Part shown: piece by piece, positions 1-5,743 of the stretch
How the letters are laid out: each line of letters starts with the position of its first letter
Numbering within the stretch: position 1 is the stretch's first letter
NCBI GenBank assembly: GCA_900766195.1
Contig: CAAFUN010000069.1
Location: 1-5,752 of the forward strand
Reading direction: 5' to 3'
Origin: an uncultured Bacteroides sp.
Lineage (GTDB): Bacteria > Bacteroidota > Bacteroidia > Bacteroidales > Bacteroidaceae
DNA: 5,752 nucleotides
Notes under the pieces: generated by a model
Databases searched by the model: none
The model's input: the letters and a program-made list of their open reading frames with translations, nothing else
Told to the model about the DNA's origin: nothing
Position numbers and translations under genes: made by a program

Positions 1-51
1 AGCTATATAAAGCGTTTTTCGTAATATTGCAGTATACAAATCAAGGTGTGC

Positions 52-783
52 ATGATACTTGACTATATTTACCATAGTGGATTTGCCATAGAAGTGGGTG
101 ACGTAACGGTTATCATTGATTATTACAAAGATTCCTCCGACACACAACCCAATCATGGTTTAGTTCACGATAAGTTATTGAAAAAGGAAGGTAGAATCTA
201 TGTACTTTCTTCTCATTTCCATCCCGATCATTTTACTCGGGAGGTATTGTCATGGAAGGACGAACATCCTGACATCAAGTATATCTTTTCAAAAGATATA
301 CTCAAACATAAACGAGCCACAAAAGAAGAGGCCGTATATATAGATAAAGGAGATACCTATCAAGATGAATGCATACGCATAGAAGCTTTTGGCTCTACCG
401 ACGTAGGCATTTCATTCCTCATAGATTTGCAGGGTATGCGCATTTTTCATGCAGGAGATCTCAACAACTGGCATTGGGATGAAGAGTCCACGCCCGAGGA
501 AATAAAGAAGGCGGAAGGAGACTTTCTTGCTGAAGTGGCTTATCTGAAACAAAGGGCTCCACAGATAGATTTGGTTCTATTTCCGGTAGACCATCGCTTA
601 GGAAAGAATTATATGAAAGGAGCCTGTCAATTTGTAGATCGGATTAAAACCCATATATTTGTGCCGATGCACTTCAGCGAAGATTACGAAGGAGGAAATG
701 CCTTTCGTGAATATGCCGAAAGCAAAGGCTGCCGTTTTTTATCCATCACACATCGAGGTGAAAATTTCAACATTACTAAATAA
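52..783 (+). CDS. UlaG-like MBL-fold metallo-hydrolase
   Basis: A cytosolic metallo-beta-lactamase-fold hydrolase of about 243 residues with no signal peptide or membrane segment. Numbered from the ATG at 52, the metal-binding signature HFHPDH lies at residues 55-60, followed by HAGD at 133-136 (H133 and D136 as ligands), PVDH near 179-181 and PMHF with H207 near the C-terminus. This spacing, with the third His and the bridging Asp side by side in an FHAGDLNNWHW segment, is that of the UlaG/Lactamase_B_3-type branch rather than glyoxalase II or class B beta-lactamases. The substrate cannot be read from sequence; relatives act on phosphodiester, lactone or ester bonds. A GTG at 46 is an alternative start adding two residues; I prefer ATG 52 because AAGG at 43-46 sits at a usable distance and the fold begins at once (ILDYIYHSGFAIE). 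The next gene starts 11 bases after the stop, suggesting an operon. Any promoter is outside or at the very edge of the window. Confidence 0.9.
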   Translation: MILDYIYHSGFAIEVGDVTVIIDYYKDSSDTQPNHGLVHDKLLKKEGRIYVLSSHFHPDHFTREVLSWKDEHPDIKYIFSKDILKHKRATKEEAVYIDKGDTYQDECIRIEAFGSTDVGISFLIDLQGMRIFHAGDLNNWHWDEESTPEEIKKAEGDFLAEVAYLKQRAPQIDLVLFPVDHRLGKNYMKGACQFVDRIKTHIFVPMHFSEDYEGGNAFREYAESKGCRFLSITHRGENFNITK

Positions 784-794
784 AACAACGAATC

Positions 795-1934
795 ATGAAA
801 AGTTTAGCACAAGTTCTTATCGCTTTCATTTGCATCGTTATCCCGGTAACTCTATATGCTCAAAAAGATGACAGTAAATACCTTGCCGGTGCCGTACCTG
901 AAGTAGACGGCAAAGTAGTCTTCTCCAAAGAATTCAGCATTCCGGGAATGAGCGAAGGTGAAATTTATAATCGTATGCAGAGCTGGATGGAAAAACGTTT
1001 GGCTCAAAATAACAATAAAGAAAGCCGCATTGTCTATACCAAACAAGAGGATGGCACCATTGTGGGCGTCGGAAAAGAGTGGATCGTATTCAGTTCAAGT
1101 GCTCTATCACTTGACCGCACCGAAATATCCTATCAGATCAGTGCTTCATGCAAGCCTGAGAAATGCACGCTCGAAATAGAAAAGATACGCTTCTCCTACC
1201 GTGAAGGAAAAGAGAAATATACCGCAGAAGAATGGATTACGGATAAGTATGCGCTGAACAAGACCAAGACCAAGTTAGTACGCGGATTGGCCAAATGGCG
1301 TAGAAATACCGTTAATTTTGTAGATAACCTCTGCTTGTCTGCTGCCGAAGCATTAAGCATGAATGAAGCGAAAGAAGTGGCCGCAGCTAAAGAAACGGTA
1401 GAAAAGAAAGAACAAAAGAGCATAGCTACATCCGGTACAATGGTTATCACACCTCAAAAAGAGGTTAGCGTCAGTTCACCTGTAGCTATTTCTTCGGATG
1501 CTAATAAAATACAAGTGAGAGATGTTGCTCCTAAAGGCGAGTTGAAGAATTTACCGACTGTAACAGCTGCAACGGATGGCTTGCCAGGATACAAACAGCT
1601 TAATCCGAAAGAGCTGTCAGCCGAAGCAATCAACGTCAGCTCTGGAAAACTAGTCATTGTAATTGGCGAAGGTTTCAACATCAGTATGATGACGGCAAAT
1701 GCAGGAGGTTCTCTGGGTAAAGTATCAGGCAAACAGGTGATATATACTTTCCTTGCACCGGATCAACCTTACGAACAAATGGAGAAAGCCACTAGTTATA
1801 CCGTCCGTTTCTATCCAAACAATCAGACTGAGCCATCGGTTATCTTGGAATGTAAGAAGATGCCTTCGCAAGCACCATTAGAGGGTCAGCCACGCATCTA
1901 TGCAGGTGAGATTGTAAAGGCTTGGACAAAGTAA
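795..1934 (+). CDS. Secreted DUF4468 protein with flavin-reductase-like C-terminal domain
   Basis: A 379-residue exported protein of unknown function. Residues 1-22 are a signal peptide (MKS, hydrophobic core, cut likely after LYA before Gln23), so it acts in the periplasm or at the cell surface. Residues about 38-125 match my memory of the Bacteroidetes DUF4468 domain (VVFSKEFSIPGMSEGEIYNRMQ; later a basic helical stretch to about 185). Residues about 188-262 form a low-complexity A/K/E then S/T/V linker. Residues about 265-379 are a second domain: LNPKELSAEAINVSSGKLVIVIGEG followed by FNISMMTANAGGSLG, YTFLAPDQPYEQMEKA, LECKK and IYAGEIVKAW. This order resembles flavin reductase-like split barrels of Bacteroides (INPxEL, FNTMTASWGG, LECRK, YIGEIV), but the segment between the barrel's middle and LECKK is very short. 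Whether flavin binds is unknown. The gene follows the MBL hydrolase by 11 bases, so co-transcription is likely, but the two products end in different compartments. The start is the only one that gives a full signal peptide. Confidence 0.88.
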   Translation: MKSLAQVLIAFICIVIPVTLYAQKDDSKYLAGAVPEVDGKVVFSKEFSIPGMSEGEIYNRMQSWMEKRLAQNNNKESRIVYTKQEDGTIVGVGKEWIVFSSSALSLDRTEISYQISASCKPEKCTLEIEKIRFSYREGKEKYTAEEWITDKYALNKTKTKLVRGLAKWRRNTVNFVDNLCLSAAEALSMNEAKEVAAAKETVEKKEQKSIATSGTMVITPQKEVSVSSPVAISSDANKIQVRDVAPKGELKNLPTVTAATDGLPGYKQLNPKELSAEAINVSSGKLVIVIGEGFNISMMTANAGGSLGKVSGKQVIYTFLAPDQPYEQMEKATSYTVRFYPNNQTEPSVILECKKMPSQAPLEGQPRIYAGEIVKAWTK

Positions 1935-1949
1935 GTTTCTCCGCGCCTG

Positions 1950-1979
1950 TAGCACATTCCGGAAGCCCTGAATGTGCTA
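1950..1979 (+). terminator. Intergenic hairpin, possible weak terminator
   Basis: TAGCACATTC at 1950-1959 pairs perfectly with GAATGTGCTA at 1970-1979, giving a 10-bp stem with a 10-base loop, 15 bases after the DUF4468 stop. On neither strand is it followed by a T-run (plus strand continues TAAAGAAACAAATG), so it is not a classical intrinsic terminator. It may slow transcription, protect the 3' end of the upstream mRNA, or separate expression of the VOC gene from the pair upstream. Confidence 0.4.
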
Positions 1980-2024
1980 TAAAGAAACAAATGTGGATTA
2001 TCATTTAAAAGAGAAATAGGAAAA

Positions 2025-2402
2025 ATGGAAATCAAAAGTAAATTCGATCATTTCAATATTAATGTAACCAATCTGGAGCGTAGTATCAACTTCTACGAGA
2101 AAGCTTTGGGACTTAAGGAGCACCACAGAAAAGAAGCTTCCGACGGTTCTTTTACATTGGTTTATCTCACAGATAGCAGCACCGGTTTTTTACTGGAGCT
2201 CACCTATCTCAAAGATCATACCCAACCGTATGAATTGGGCGAAAATGAAAGTCACCTTTGCTTTCGTGTTGCCGGTGACTATGATGCCATCAGACAATAC
2301 CACAAGGATAACAACTGGGTCTGCTTTGAGAATACCACCATGGGGCTATATTTCATTCACGATCCTGATGATTACTGGATAGAAGTACTTCCCGTGAAAT
2401 AA
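2025..2402 (+). CDS. Glyoxalase I-like VOC family enzyme
   Basis: A 125-residue single-module vicinal oxygen chelate protein, cytosolic, about the size of small glyoxalase I enzymes (the E. coli enzyme has 135 residues). The four expected metal ligands are present and well spaced: H9 in FDHFNINV, E58 in FLLELTY, H77 in ESHLCFRV and E120 in YWIEVLP, corresponding to His5, Glu56, His74 and Glu122 of E. coli GlxI. The DPDDYWIE stretch at 113-120 is close to the family's DPDGYxIE. The expected reaction is isomerisation of a methylglyoxal-thiol adduct to an S-lactoyl-thiol; the thiol partner is uncertain in a Bacteroides-type cell, so another VOC lyase or dioxygenase-type role is not excluded. It begins 90 bases after the DUF4468 gene, beyond a hairpin, with AGG just ahead of the ATG. 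I see no good TAnnTTTG promoter in the gap, so read-through from upstream is possible. It is the last rightward gene before the convergent terminator. Confidence 0.88.
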   Translation: MEIKSKFDHFNINVTNLERSINFYEKALGLKEHHRKEASDGSFTLVYLTDSSTGFLLELTYLKDHTQPYELGENESHLCFRVAGDYDAIRQYHKDNNWVCFENTTMGLYFIHDPDDYWIEVLPVK

Positions 2403-2470
2403 AAGGAAAGCTTTTAAAAACACTCTGCTGACAAAAAAGGAGGGTGTAGGTTGAAAGACAAAAGAATAGC

Positions 2471-2510
2471 AAAACGCCCTTGTTACAACATACTGTAACA
2501 AGGGCGTTTT
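2471..2510. terminator. Bidirectional intrinsic terminator between convergent genes
   Basis: AAAACGCCCTTGTTACA (2471-2487) and TGTAACAAGGGCGTTTT (2494-2510) are perfect reverse complements: a 17-bp stem with a 6-base loop (ACATAC). The GC-rich CGCCC/GGGCG part is flanked by A4 on one side and T4 on the other, so each strand ends the stem in a short U-run. It lies between the stop of the VOC gene (2402) and the stop of the leftward small gene (2603), the place expected for a terminator shared by convergent transcripts. Confidence 0.92.
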
Positions 2511-2602
2511 GATGAAAATGAGGTTTTTTACATGCCCTCATTGTATGATAAGGAAATGCTTATGCTGTAAGCACCTGTTCCATGTGCTAATGCCACGAAC
2601 CG

Positions 2603-2785
2603 TCATTTATGCCTATTGGCACGTTTACGACGATATTCCGCTTTCATCTTAGCAGATCCCGATCCGTGAAGTCCACGAATATAGGTAGCCTTCTTGGCCT
2701 TTGTCTTCACTTTATCCTCTTCTTTAGGCTTGTCTTTTTTCCCTTTAAAGACAATTCCACCCATCATTGCTTCTTCTATACTCAT
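2603..2785 (-). CDS. Small strongly basic protein, function unknown
   Basis: A 60-residue reading frame I do not recognise. The start (MSIEEAMMGGIVF) is short and mildly hydrophobic but is not a signal peptide or a membrane segment. From about residue 14 the chain is charged: 14 Lys and 5 Arg against 7 Asp/Glu overall, net charge roughly +12, no Cys. Residues 14-32 are a Lys/Glu/Asp-rich, probably disordered stretch; residues 35-60 (YIRGLHGSGSAKMKAEYRRKR and onward) end in a basic helix-like tail such as is seen in RNA- or ribosome-binding peptides, which is only a resemblance. It starts 4 bases after the thioredoxin stop, so it is almost certainly translated from the same mRNA, and the convergent terminator follows it. 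The antisense frame over the same bases has no such context. It is probably cytosolic, unlike its exported partner. Confidence 0.72.
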   Translation of the reverse strand: MSIEEAMMGGIVFKGKKDKPKEEDKVKTKAKKATYIRGLHGSGSAKMKAEYRRKRANRHK

Positions 2786-2789
2786 ACTG

Positions 2790-3323
2790 TTATTTCAAAA
2801 GTTCATCTATCTTTTTAACTAATCCTGCAAATTCCTCTTCATTATAAAGACGGGTTGTTTTTACAATTTTCCCTTCTTTATCTATAAGCACATTACGTGT
2901 AATCCCTGCATCCCGAACAGCGTATTTGGCAAAGATATCAGCTCCGGGATCAAGTGCCAGCGGATAAGTTATGCCGGTAGACTTGCCAAAAGCGATCACT
3001 TTATCTAATGGTTCGTCACGATCAATACCTATAAGAACAAAATCCTTATTATCTTTATGCTTCAGCCAAATGTCCCGTTCAATAAAAGGCATTTCTTTGC
3101 GACAAACGCCGCACCAGCTTGCGGTAAATTGCAACATCACCACCTTACCACGTAACTCTGAAAGACTCACCGTTGTGCCATCTGTCAAAGTAGCTTTGAA
3201 ATCAGGAGCCATATCTCCCTCTTTCACAATATATCCTCTGCTATCAGCTGTGTCTTGCGCTTGTATCAGCGTGCAGCACAAAGCAAATAAAACGAATAAT
3301 AATGTTTTAACCGATTTCATCAT
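2790..3323 (-). CDS. Secreted TlpA/AhpC-like thioredoxin-fold protein
   Basis: A 177-residue exported thioredoxin-fold protein, probably a periplasmic thiol reductase of the TlpA/ResA kind. Residues 1-22 form a signal peptide (MMKSVKTLL core, likely cut after IQA); the Cys pair at 16-17 does not sit in a lipobox. The mature protein opens with the usual VKEGDMAPDFKATLTDGTTVSLSELRGK pattern, then VVMLQFTASWCGVC with active-site Cys71 and Cys74 (CGVC), then VLIGIDRDE and NVLIDKEGKIV near the C-terminus. At the position where thioredoxins have the cis-proline (GxP before the LID strand) this protein reads GITRNVLID, that is Thr142. Its substrate is unknown; options are reduction of misoxidised periplasmic thiols, cytochrome c maturation or peroxide defence. 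The ATG three bases downstream (3320) is an equal alternative start. It ends 4 bases before the small basic gene and begins 116 bases after the permease gene; no clear promoter is visible in that gap, so all three may share a transcript. Confidence 0.92.
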   Translation of the reverse strand: MMKSVKTLLFVLFALCCTLIQAQDTADSRGYIVKEGDMAPDFKATLTDGTTVSLSELRGKVVMLQFTASWCGVCRKEMPFIERDIWLKHKDNKDFVLIGIDRDEPLDKVIAFGKSTGITYPLALDPGADIFAKYAVRDAGITRNVLIDKEGKIVKTTRLYNEEEFAGLVKKIDELLK

Positions 3324-3439
3324 TCAACTTATTTATTAATATTCTCACTTACATATAAGAGAAGTTCTTTCTCCACTGGCACTTTAAGACAAAGCAGACT
3401 TTTGCTTTTTTAATTAAACCACAGTCCTATTGTGTCAGC

Positions 3440-5299
3440 CTAAAAAGGAAACAACAAAGGTAGGACAAAAATCATCACTATCCCCATAATTATCTGTAAA
3501 GGTAGACCTACTTTTACATAATCCATAAAAGTATACCTTCCCGCAGGCATTACCAACGCATTGGGAGGCGTTGAAAATGGCGAAGCGAAACACATACTGG
3601 CAGCAACCGTCACTGCAAACAAAAACGGATAAGCACTAAGTCCCAATTGTTGTGCAGAATGAAGGGCTATAGGGGCAAGCAGTACAGCAGTTGCCGTATT
3701 ACTGATAAACATAGTCATCAAAGAAGTGGTGAAATAGATACCGGCAAGGAGCACGTAAGGACCATAAGAGCCCAGCCCATTCACCAATGAACGCGAAACC
3801 ATATCAGAAGCTCCGGTCTTTTCCAGAGCCAGAGACATAGGCAACATAGCTGCAATAAGCACAATGCTTTCCCAGTTTATGGTCTTGTATGCAGCAGCCA
3901 CACTTCGCAAACACCCAGTCAGCACCATTAGCAGACCGGCTATCATTACAGCAGTAACCGGAGCAATGGGTATAAAGTCGAACATCATGGCAATCACCAT
4001 TCCAAGCATAATAATAGCAGTAATAGGTGCTTTATGGGTTAACGTTGCTTTAGCAGCCTCTTTCAGAGGTTGTCCCAACACAACCCAGTTATACGTTTCA
4101 TCACTAAGACGGGCAATATTGTCCCAAGTTCCCTGCACAAGAAGCACATCACCCGAGTGCATTTTCTCATCTTTCAAATTTTGCAACAAATACTCTCGCT
4201 TGCGTTGAATGCCCAGAATATTGATGTTATATTTCTCACGAAATCCGGAATCTTTCACCATTTTATTCACCATACTGGAGGCAGGTAACAGCAAAATCTC
4301 AGCTATTCCTATCTCCGTAAATTCCAATCCGTCCCGTTTCGAATCTCCCTCTGCTGTATGTGTATCAAGCAGAGTAAGATTATTCTCATCTGCAAAGTGT
4401 TGCACATTAGAGAAACTACCCAATACATACAAGATATCACCATTCTGAATAAGCGTGCTGGCAGCAGCCATTTCCTGCGTGGTTGTTTTAAAGAAGTGAC
4501 GGCGTGAAGAGGGTGATTGTCTCCTCACCTCCAATATTCCTATATTATAGCGTTGCGCCACTTGAAGTTCCTGTAAGGTCTTACCATTTAAAGAAGAATG
4601 CATAGAAACCTGTACCCGGCACAAATTACGCGACAATTGATATTCGCCAGCCAAATCTGTCAAAGATTTGCTTTTCTTGTCACCCGTATCATTATCCGTA
4701 CGTTTGGAAAGAAATATCTTACTTAGCGGAATAAGCACCAATAACCCGACAACCAAACAAATAAATCCAACCGGAGTAAAAGAGAAGAAGGTAAGTGGTT
4801 TATATCCGGCAGTAGTCAAACTCTCTTGTATAACAAGGTTAGGGGGAGTACCAATAAGGGTCATCATACCTCCCATACTGCTGGCAAATGCAAGAGGCAT
4901 CAATAAGCGGCTTACATTAATTCGTGAATTCATAGCCATACTCACAACAATGGGTAGCATCAATGCTACAGTACCCGTATTACTGACAAAAGCACCAATA
5001 AACGCTGTTACCAGCATTATGAGTACAAACAGTTTCATCTCACTTTCTCCGGCAAGTTTAAGTATTTTGCTACTGATCATTTTGGCCAGTCCTGTCTGTA
5101 AAATAGCACCGCCCACCACAAACAAACCCACCATCATAATTACGATAGGATTGGAAAAACCGGTCAATGCTTCCTCAGGAGTTAATATGCCAAAAACAAT
5201 AAGTAGAACTAAAGCACAAAGGGCAACCACATCGGAGCGCACCCGCCCACTCATAAAAAACACGGCAGAAAGAGCCAATACTATCAGAGTTATGATCAT
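3440..5299 (-). CDS. SLC13/DASS-family anion permease with two TrkA-C domains
   Basis: A 619-residue inner-membrane transporter of the divalent anion:Na+ symporter (SLC13/DASS, ArsB/NhaD-like) superfamily. The fold is two membrane halves around a soluble centre. In the first half (1-195) the repeat signature is FVSNTGT (SNT at 106-108) and GTPPN at 150-154; in the second half (425-619) FISNTAT (SNT at 533-535) and STPPN at 576-580. In VcINDY the paired SNT motifs bind Na+ and the substrate carboxylates. Residues about 222-312 and 325-408 are two TrkA-C (RCK_C)-type domains, seen from GKTLQEL, NIGILEVRR, NGDILYVLGS and then NINILGIQRKRE, SGDVLLVQG. These usually bind a small ligand and gate transport. 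The substrate is not decided by sequence; sulfate and C4-dicarboxylates are the usual candidates. The start gives a first membrane helix immediately (MIITLIVLALSAVFF). It is preceded by a plausible minus-strand promoter at 5357-5388 and followed by the thioredoxin pair on the same strand. Confidence 0.93.
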   Translation of the reverse strand: MIITLIVLALSAVFFMSGRVRSDVVALCALVLLIVFGILTPEEALTGFSNPIVIMMVGLFVVGGAILQTGLAKMISSKILKLAGESEMKLFVLIMLVTAFIGAFVSNTGTVALMLPIVVSMAMNSRINVSRLLMPLAFASSMGGMMTLIGTPPNLVIQESLTTAGYKPLTFFSFTPVGFICLVVGLLVLIPLSKIFLSKRTDNDTGDKKSKSLTDLAGEYQLSRNLCRVQVSMHSSLNGKTLQELQVAQRYNIGILEVRRQSPSSRRHFFKTTTQEMAAASTLIQNGDILYVLGSFSNVQHFADENNLTLLDTHTAEGDSKRDGLEFTEIGIAEILLLPASSMVNKMVKDSGFREKYNINILGIQRKREYLLQNLKDEKMHSGDVLLVQGTWDNIARLSDETYNWVVLGQPLKEAAKATLTHKAPITAIIMLGMVIAMMFDFIPIAPVTAVMIAGLLMVLTGCLRSVAAAYKTINWESIVLIAAMLPMSLALEKTGASDMVSRSLVNGLGSYGPYVLLAGIYFTTSLMTMFISNTATAVLLAPIALHSAQQLGLSAYPFLFAVTVAASMCFASPFSTPPNALVMPAGRYTFMDYVKVGLPLQIIMGIVMIFVLPLLFPF

Positions 5300-5356
5300 A
5301 TCAAATAAGAGTTATCATTAGTTTATGCTTACGAAATATAAATAAACATTGCGTTA

Positions 5357-5388
5357 CAAATATCCTAAATATCCTCTTATTATGCAAG
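5357..5388 (-). promoter_or_regulatory. Probable promoter of the permease gene
   Basis: On the minus strand CTTG (5388-5385) is followed after 20 bases by GATATTTG (5364-5357). These match the Bacteroidetes -33 TTTG at three of four positions and the -7 TAnnTTTG at five of six fixed positions, with a typical spacer. Transcription would begin near 5350, giving a leader of about 50 bases before the ATG at 5299. Assignment rests on pattern alone. Confidence 0.5.
5358..5375. repeat. Tandem 9-bp direct repeat AAATATCCT
   Basis: AAATATCCT occurs twice head to tail (5358-5366 and 5367-5375). The first copy overlaps the -7 element of the likely permease promoter and the second lies in its spacer. 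It may be a regulator binding site or chance in AT-rich DNA. Confidence 0.6.
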
Positions 5389-5582
5389 CAATCAGATAGA
5401 TCTAGCGAATTAACAAAGTTTTTTAACTATTTTAGTTGTCATCTGGGACATACACATCTGTTTTATATTCATCACGATTGCATAGTATAAAAAGAGAGAT
5501 TTTACACAAGGAATAATAAATGTAACACAAAAGGCAATGATGAGACATAAGCAAAAATTCTTGTGACATAGATAAAACTACA
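5389..5582. other. Intergenic stretch without recognisable gene
   Basis: About 190 AT-rich bases between the minus-strand promoter and the plus-strand promoter-like element. I find no reading frame worth calling, no tRNA-like or repeat-array structure, and only one short palindrome (TAGATCTA, 5397-5404). A TATTTTAG at 5428-5435 is one base off a -7 element but has no partner upstream. The stretch probably holds upstream control regions of the two divergent transcription units. Confidence 0.6.
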
Positions 5583-5606
5583 ATCTTTAAAGATAACCTA
5601 TCTTTG
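5583..5606 (+). promoter_or_regulatory. Promoter -7 element within ATCTTT half-site cluster
   Basis: TATCTTTG at 5599-5606 is an exact match to the Bacteroidetes -7 consensus TAnnTTTG and would start transcription rightward near 5612. No TTTG is present at the expected -33 position, so the promoter may rely on an activator or an unusual upstream part. Directly upstream is a perfect 12-bp palindrome ATCTTTAAAGAT (5583-5594), and AAAGATA (5589-5595) also pairs with TATCTTT (5599-5605). Three ATCTTT half-sites in alternating orientation thus overlap the promoter, as an operator would. Confidence 0.5.
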
Positions 5607-5652
5607 TAAACGCTTAAACAGGTATATTGTAAGATAATACCATCTCAACATT

Positions 5653-5727
5653 GGGATTAACTCATTAGTGTCCCGTTAAAATCGGGACGAATTAATAATT
5701 AATCAAACCATCCCGGAAAAAAGGGAT
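5653..5727 (+). promoter_or_regulatory. Leader with alternating complementary GGGA/TCCC elements
   Basis: Within the presumed leader, five short elements alternate: GGGATTAA (5653-5660), GTCCCG (5670-5675), CGGGAC (5683-5688), ATCCCG (5710-5715) and GGGATTAA (5723-5730). The best hairpins are GTCCCG/CGGGAC (6 bp, 7-base loop) and ATCCC/GGGAT (5710-5714 with 5723-5727, 8-base loop). Neighbouring elements can re-pair, for example 5653-5656 with 5671-5674, or 5683-5687 with 5711-5715. No T-run follows either hairpin. The second hairpin sits 5 bases ahead of boxA, where rRNA leaders carry boxB. Confidence 0.55.
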
Positions 5728-5732
5728 TAAGT

Positions 5733-5743
5733 TGCTCTTTGAC
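5733..5743 (+). promoter_or_regulatory. boxA-like antitermination site, likely rRNA operon leader
   Basis: TGCTCTTTGAC closely matches the bacterial rrn boxA (E. coli TGCTCTTTAACA), the RNA site loaded by NusB/NusE to make transcription of rRNA resistant to termination. It follows a promoter-like element by about 130 bases and a hairpin by 5 bases, the order promoter, boxB, boxA known from rRNA leaders. The window ends 9 bases later, so the 16S gene itself is inferred, not seen. Confidence 0.55.

Noticed and set aside
22..29. TAATATTG as a -7 element for the first gene
   Set aside because: It is one base off the consensus and the matching -33 position falls at or beyond the window edge, so it cannot be judged.
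52..2402. Reading the MBL hydrolase and the VOC enzyme as a glyoxalase II / glyoxalase I detoxification pair
   Set aside because: The MBL protein has the UlaG-like arrangement (HAGD directly joining two ligands, PMHF at the end) and not the glyoxalase II layout, and an unrelated secreted protein gene lies between them.
2353..2541. A 62-codon minus-strand frame across the end of the VOC gene and the terminator
   Set aside because: It runs through the strong hairpin at 2471-2510 and into the conserved DPDDYWIE region of the VOC gene, so it is a shadow.
2517..2542. Second hairpin AATGAGG/CCTCATT next to the main terminator
   Set aside because: Only 7 bp with a 12-base AT-rich loop; it may help stop leftward transcripts, but the adjacent 17-bp stem is sufficient and I cannot separate it from chance.
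2609..2818. A 69-codon plus-strand frame over the small basic gene
   Set aside because: It overlaps the thioredoxin end and reads as a Phe/Leu/Ser-rich mirror of the Lys-rich frame; the minus-strand frame has the operon context.
2971..3339. A 122-codon plus-strand open frame opposite the thioredoxin gene
   Set aside because: The minus strand carries a clear signal peptide and CGVC thioredoxin motif; the plus frame has no recognisable feature.
3391..3408. Hairpin AAAGCA/TGCTTT followed by a T-run on the plus strand
   Set aside because: The T-run favours termination of a rightward transcript, but no rightward gene ends here; in the leftward direction, where it would serve the permease, there is no T-run and the stem is only 6 bp.
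4668..5321. A 217-codon open frame on the plus strand opposite the permease gene
   Set aside because: It is fully antisense to the conserved first membrane half of the permease, has a Thr/Ser/Ile-rich composition typical of a mirrored membrane protein, and shows no domain or start context.
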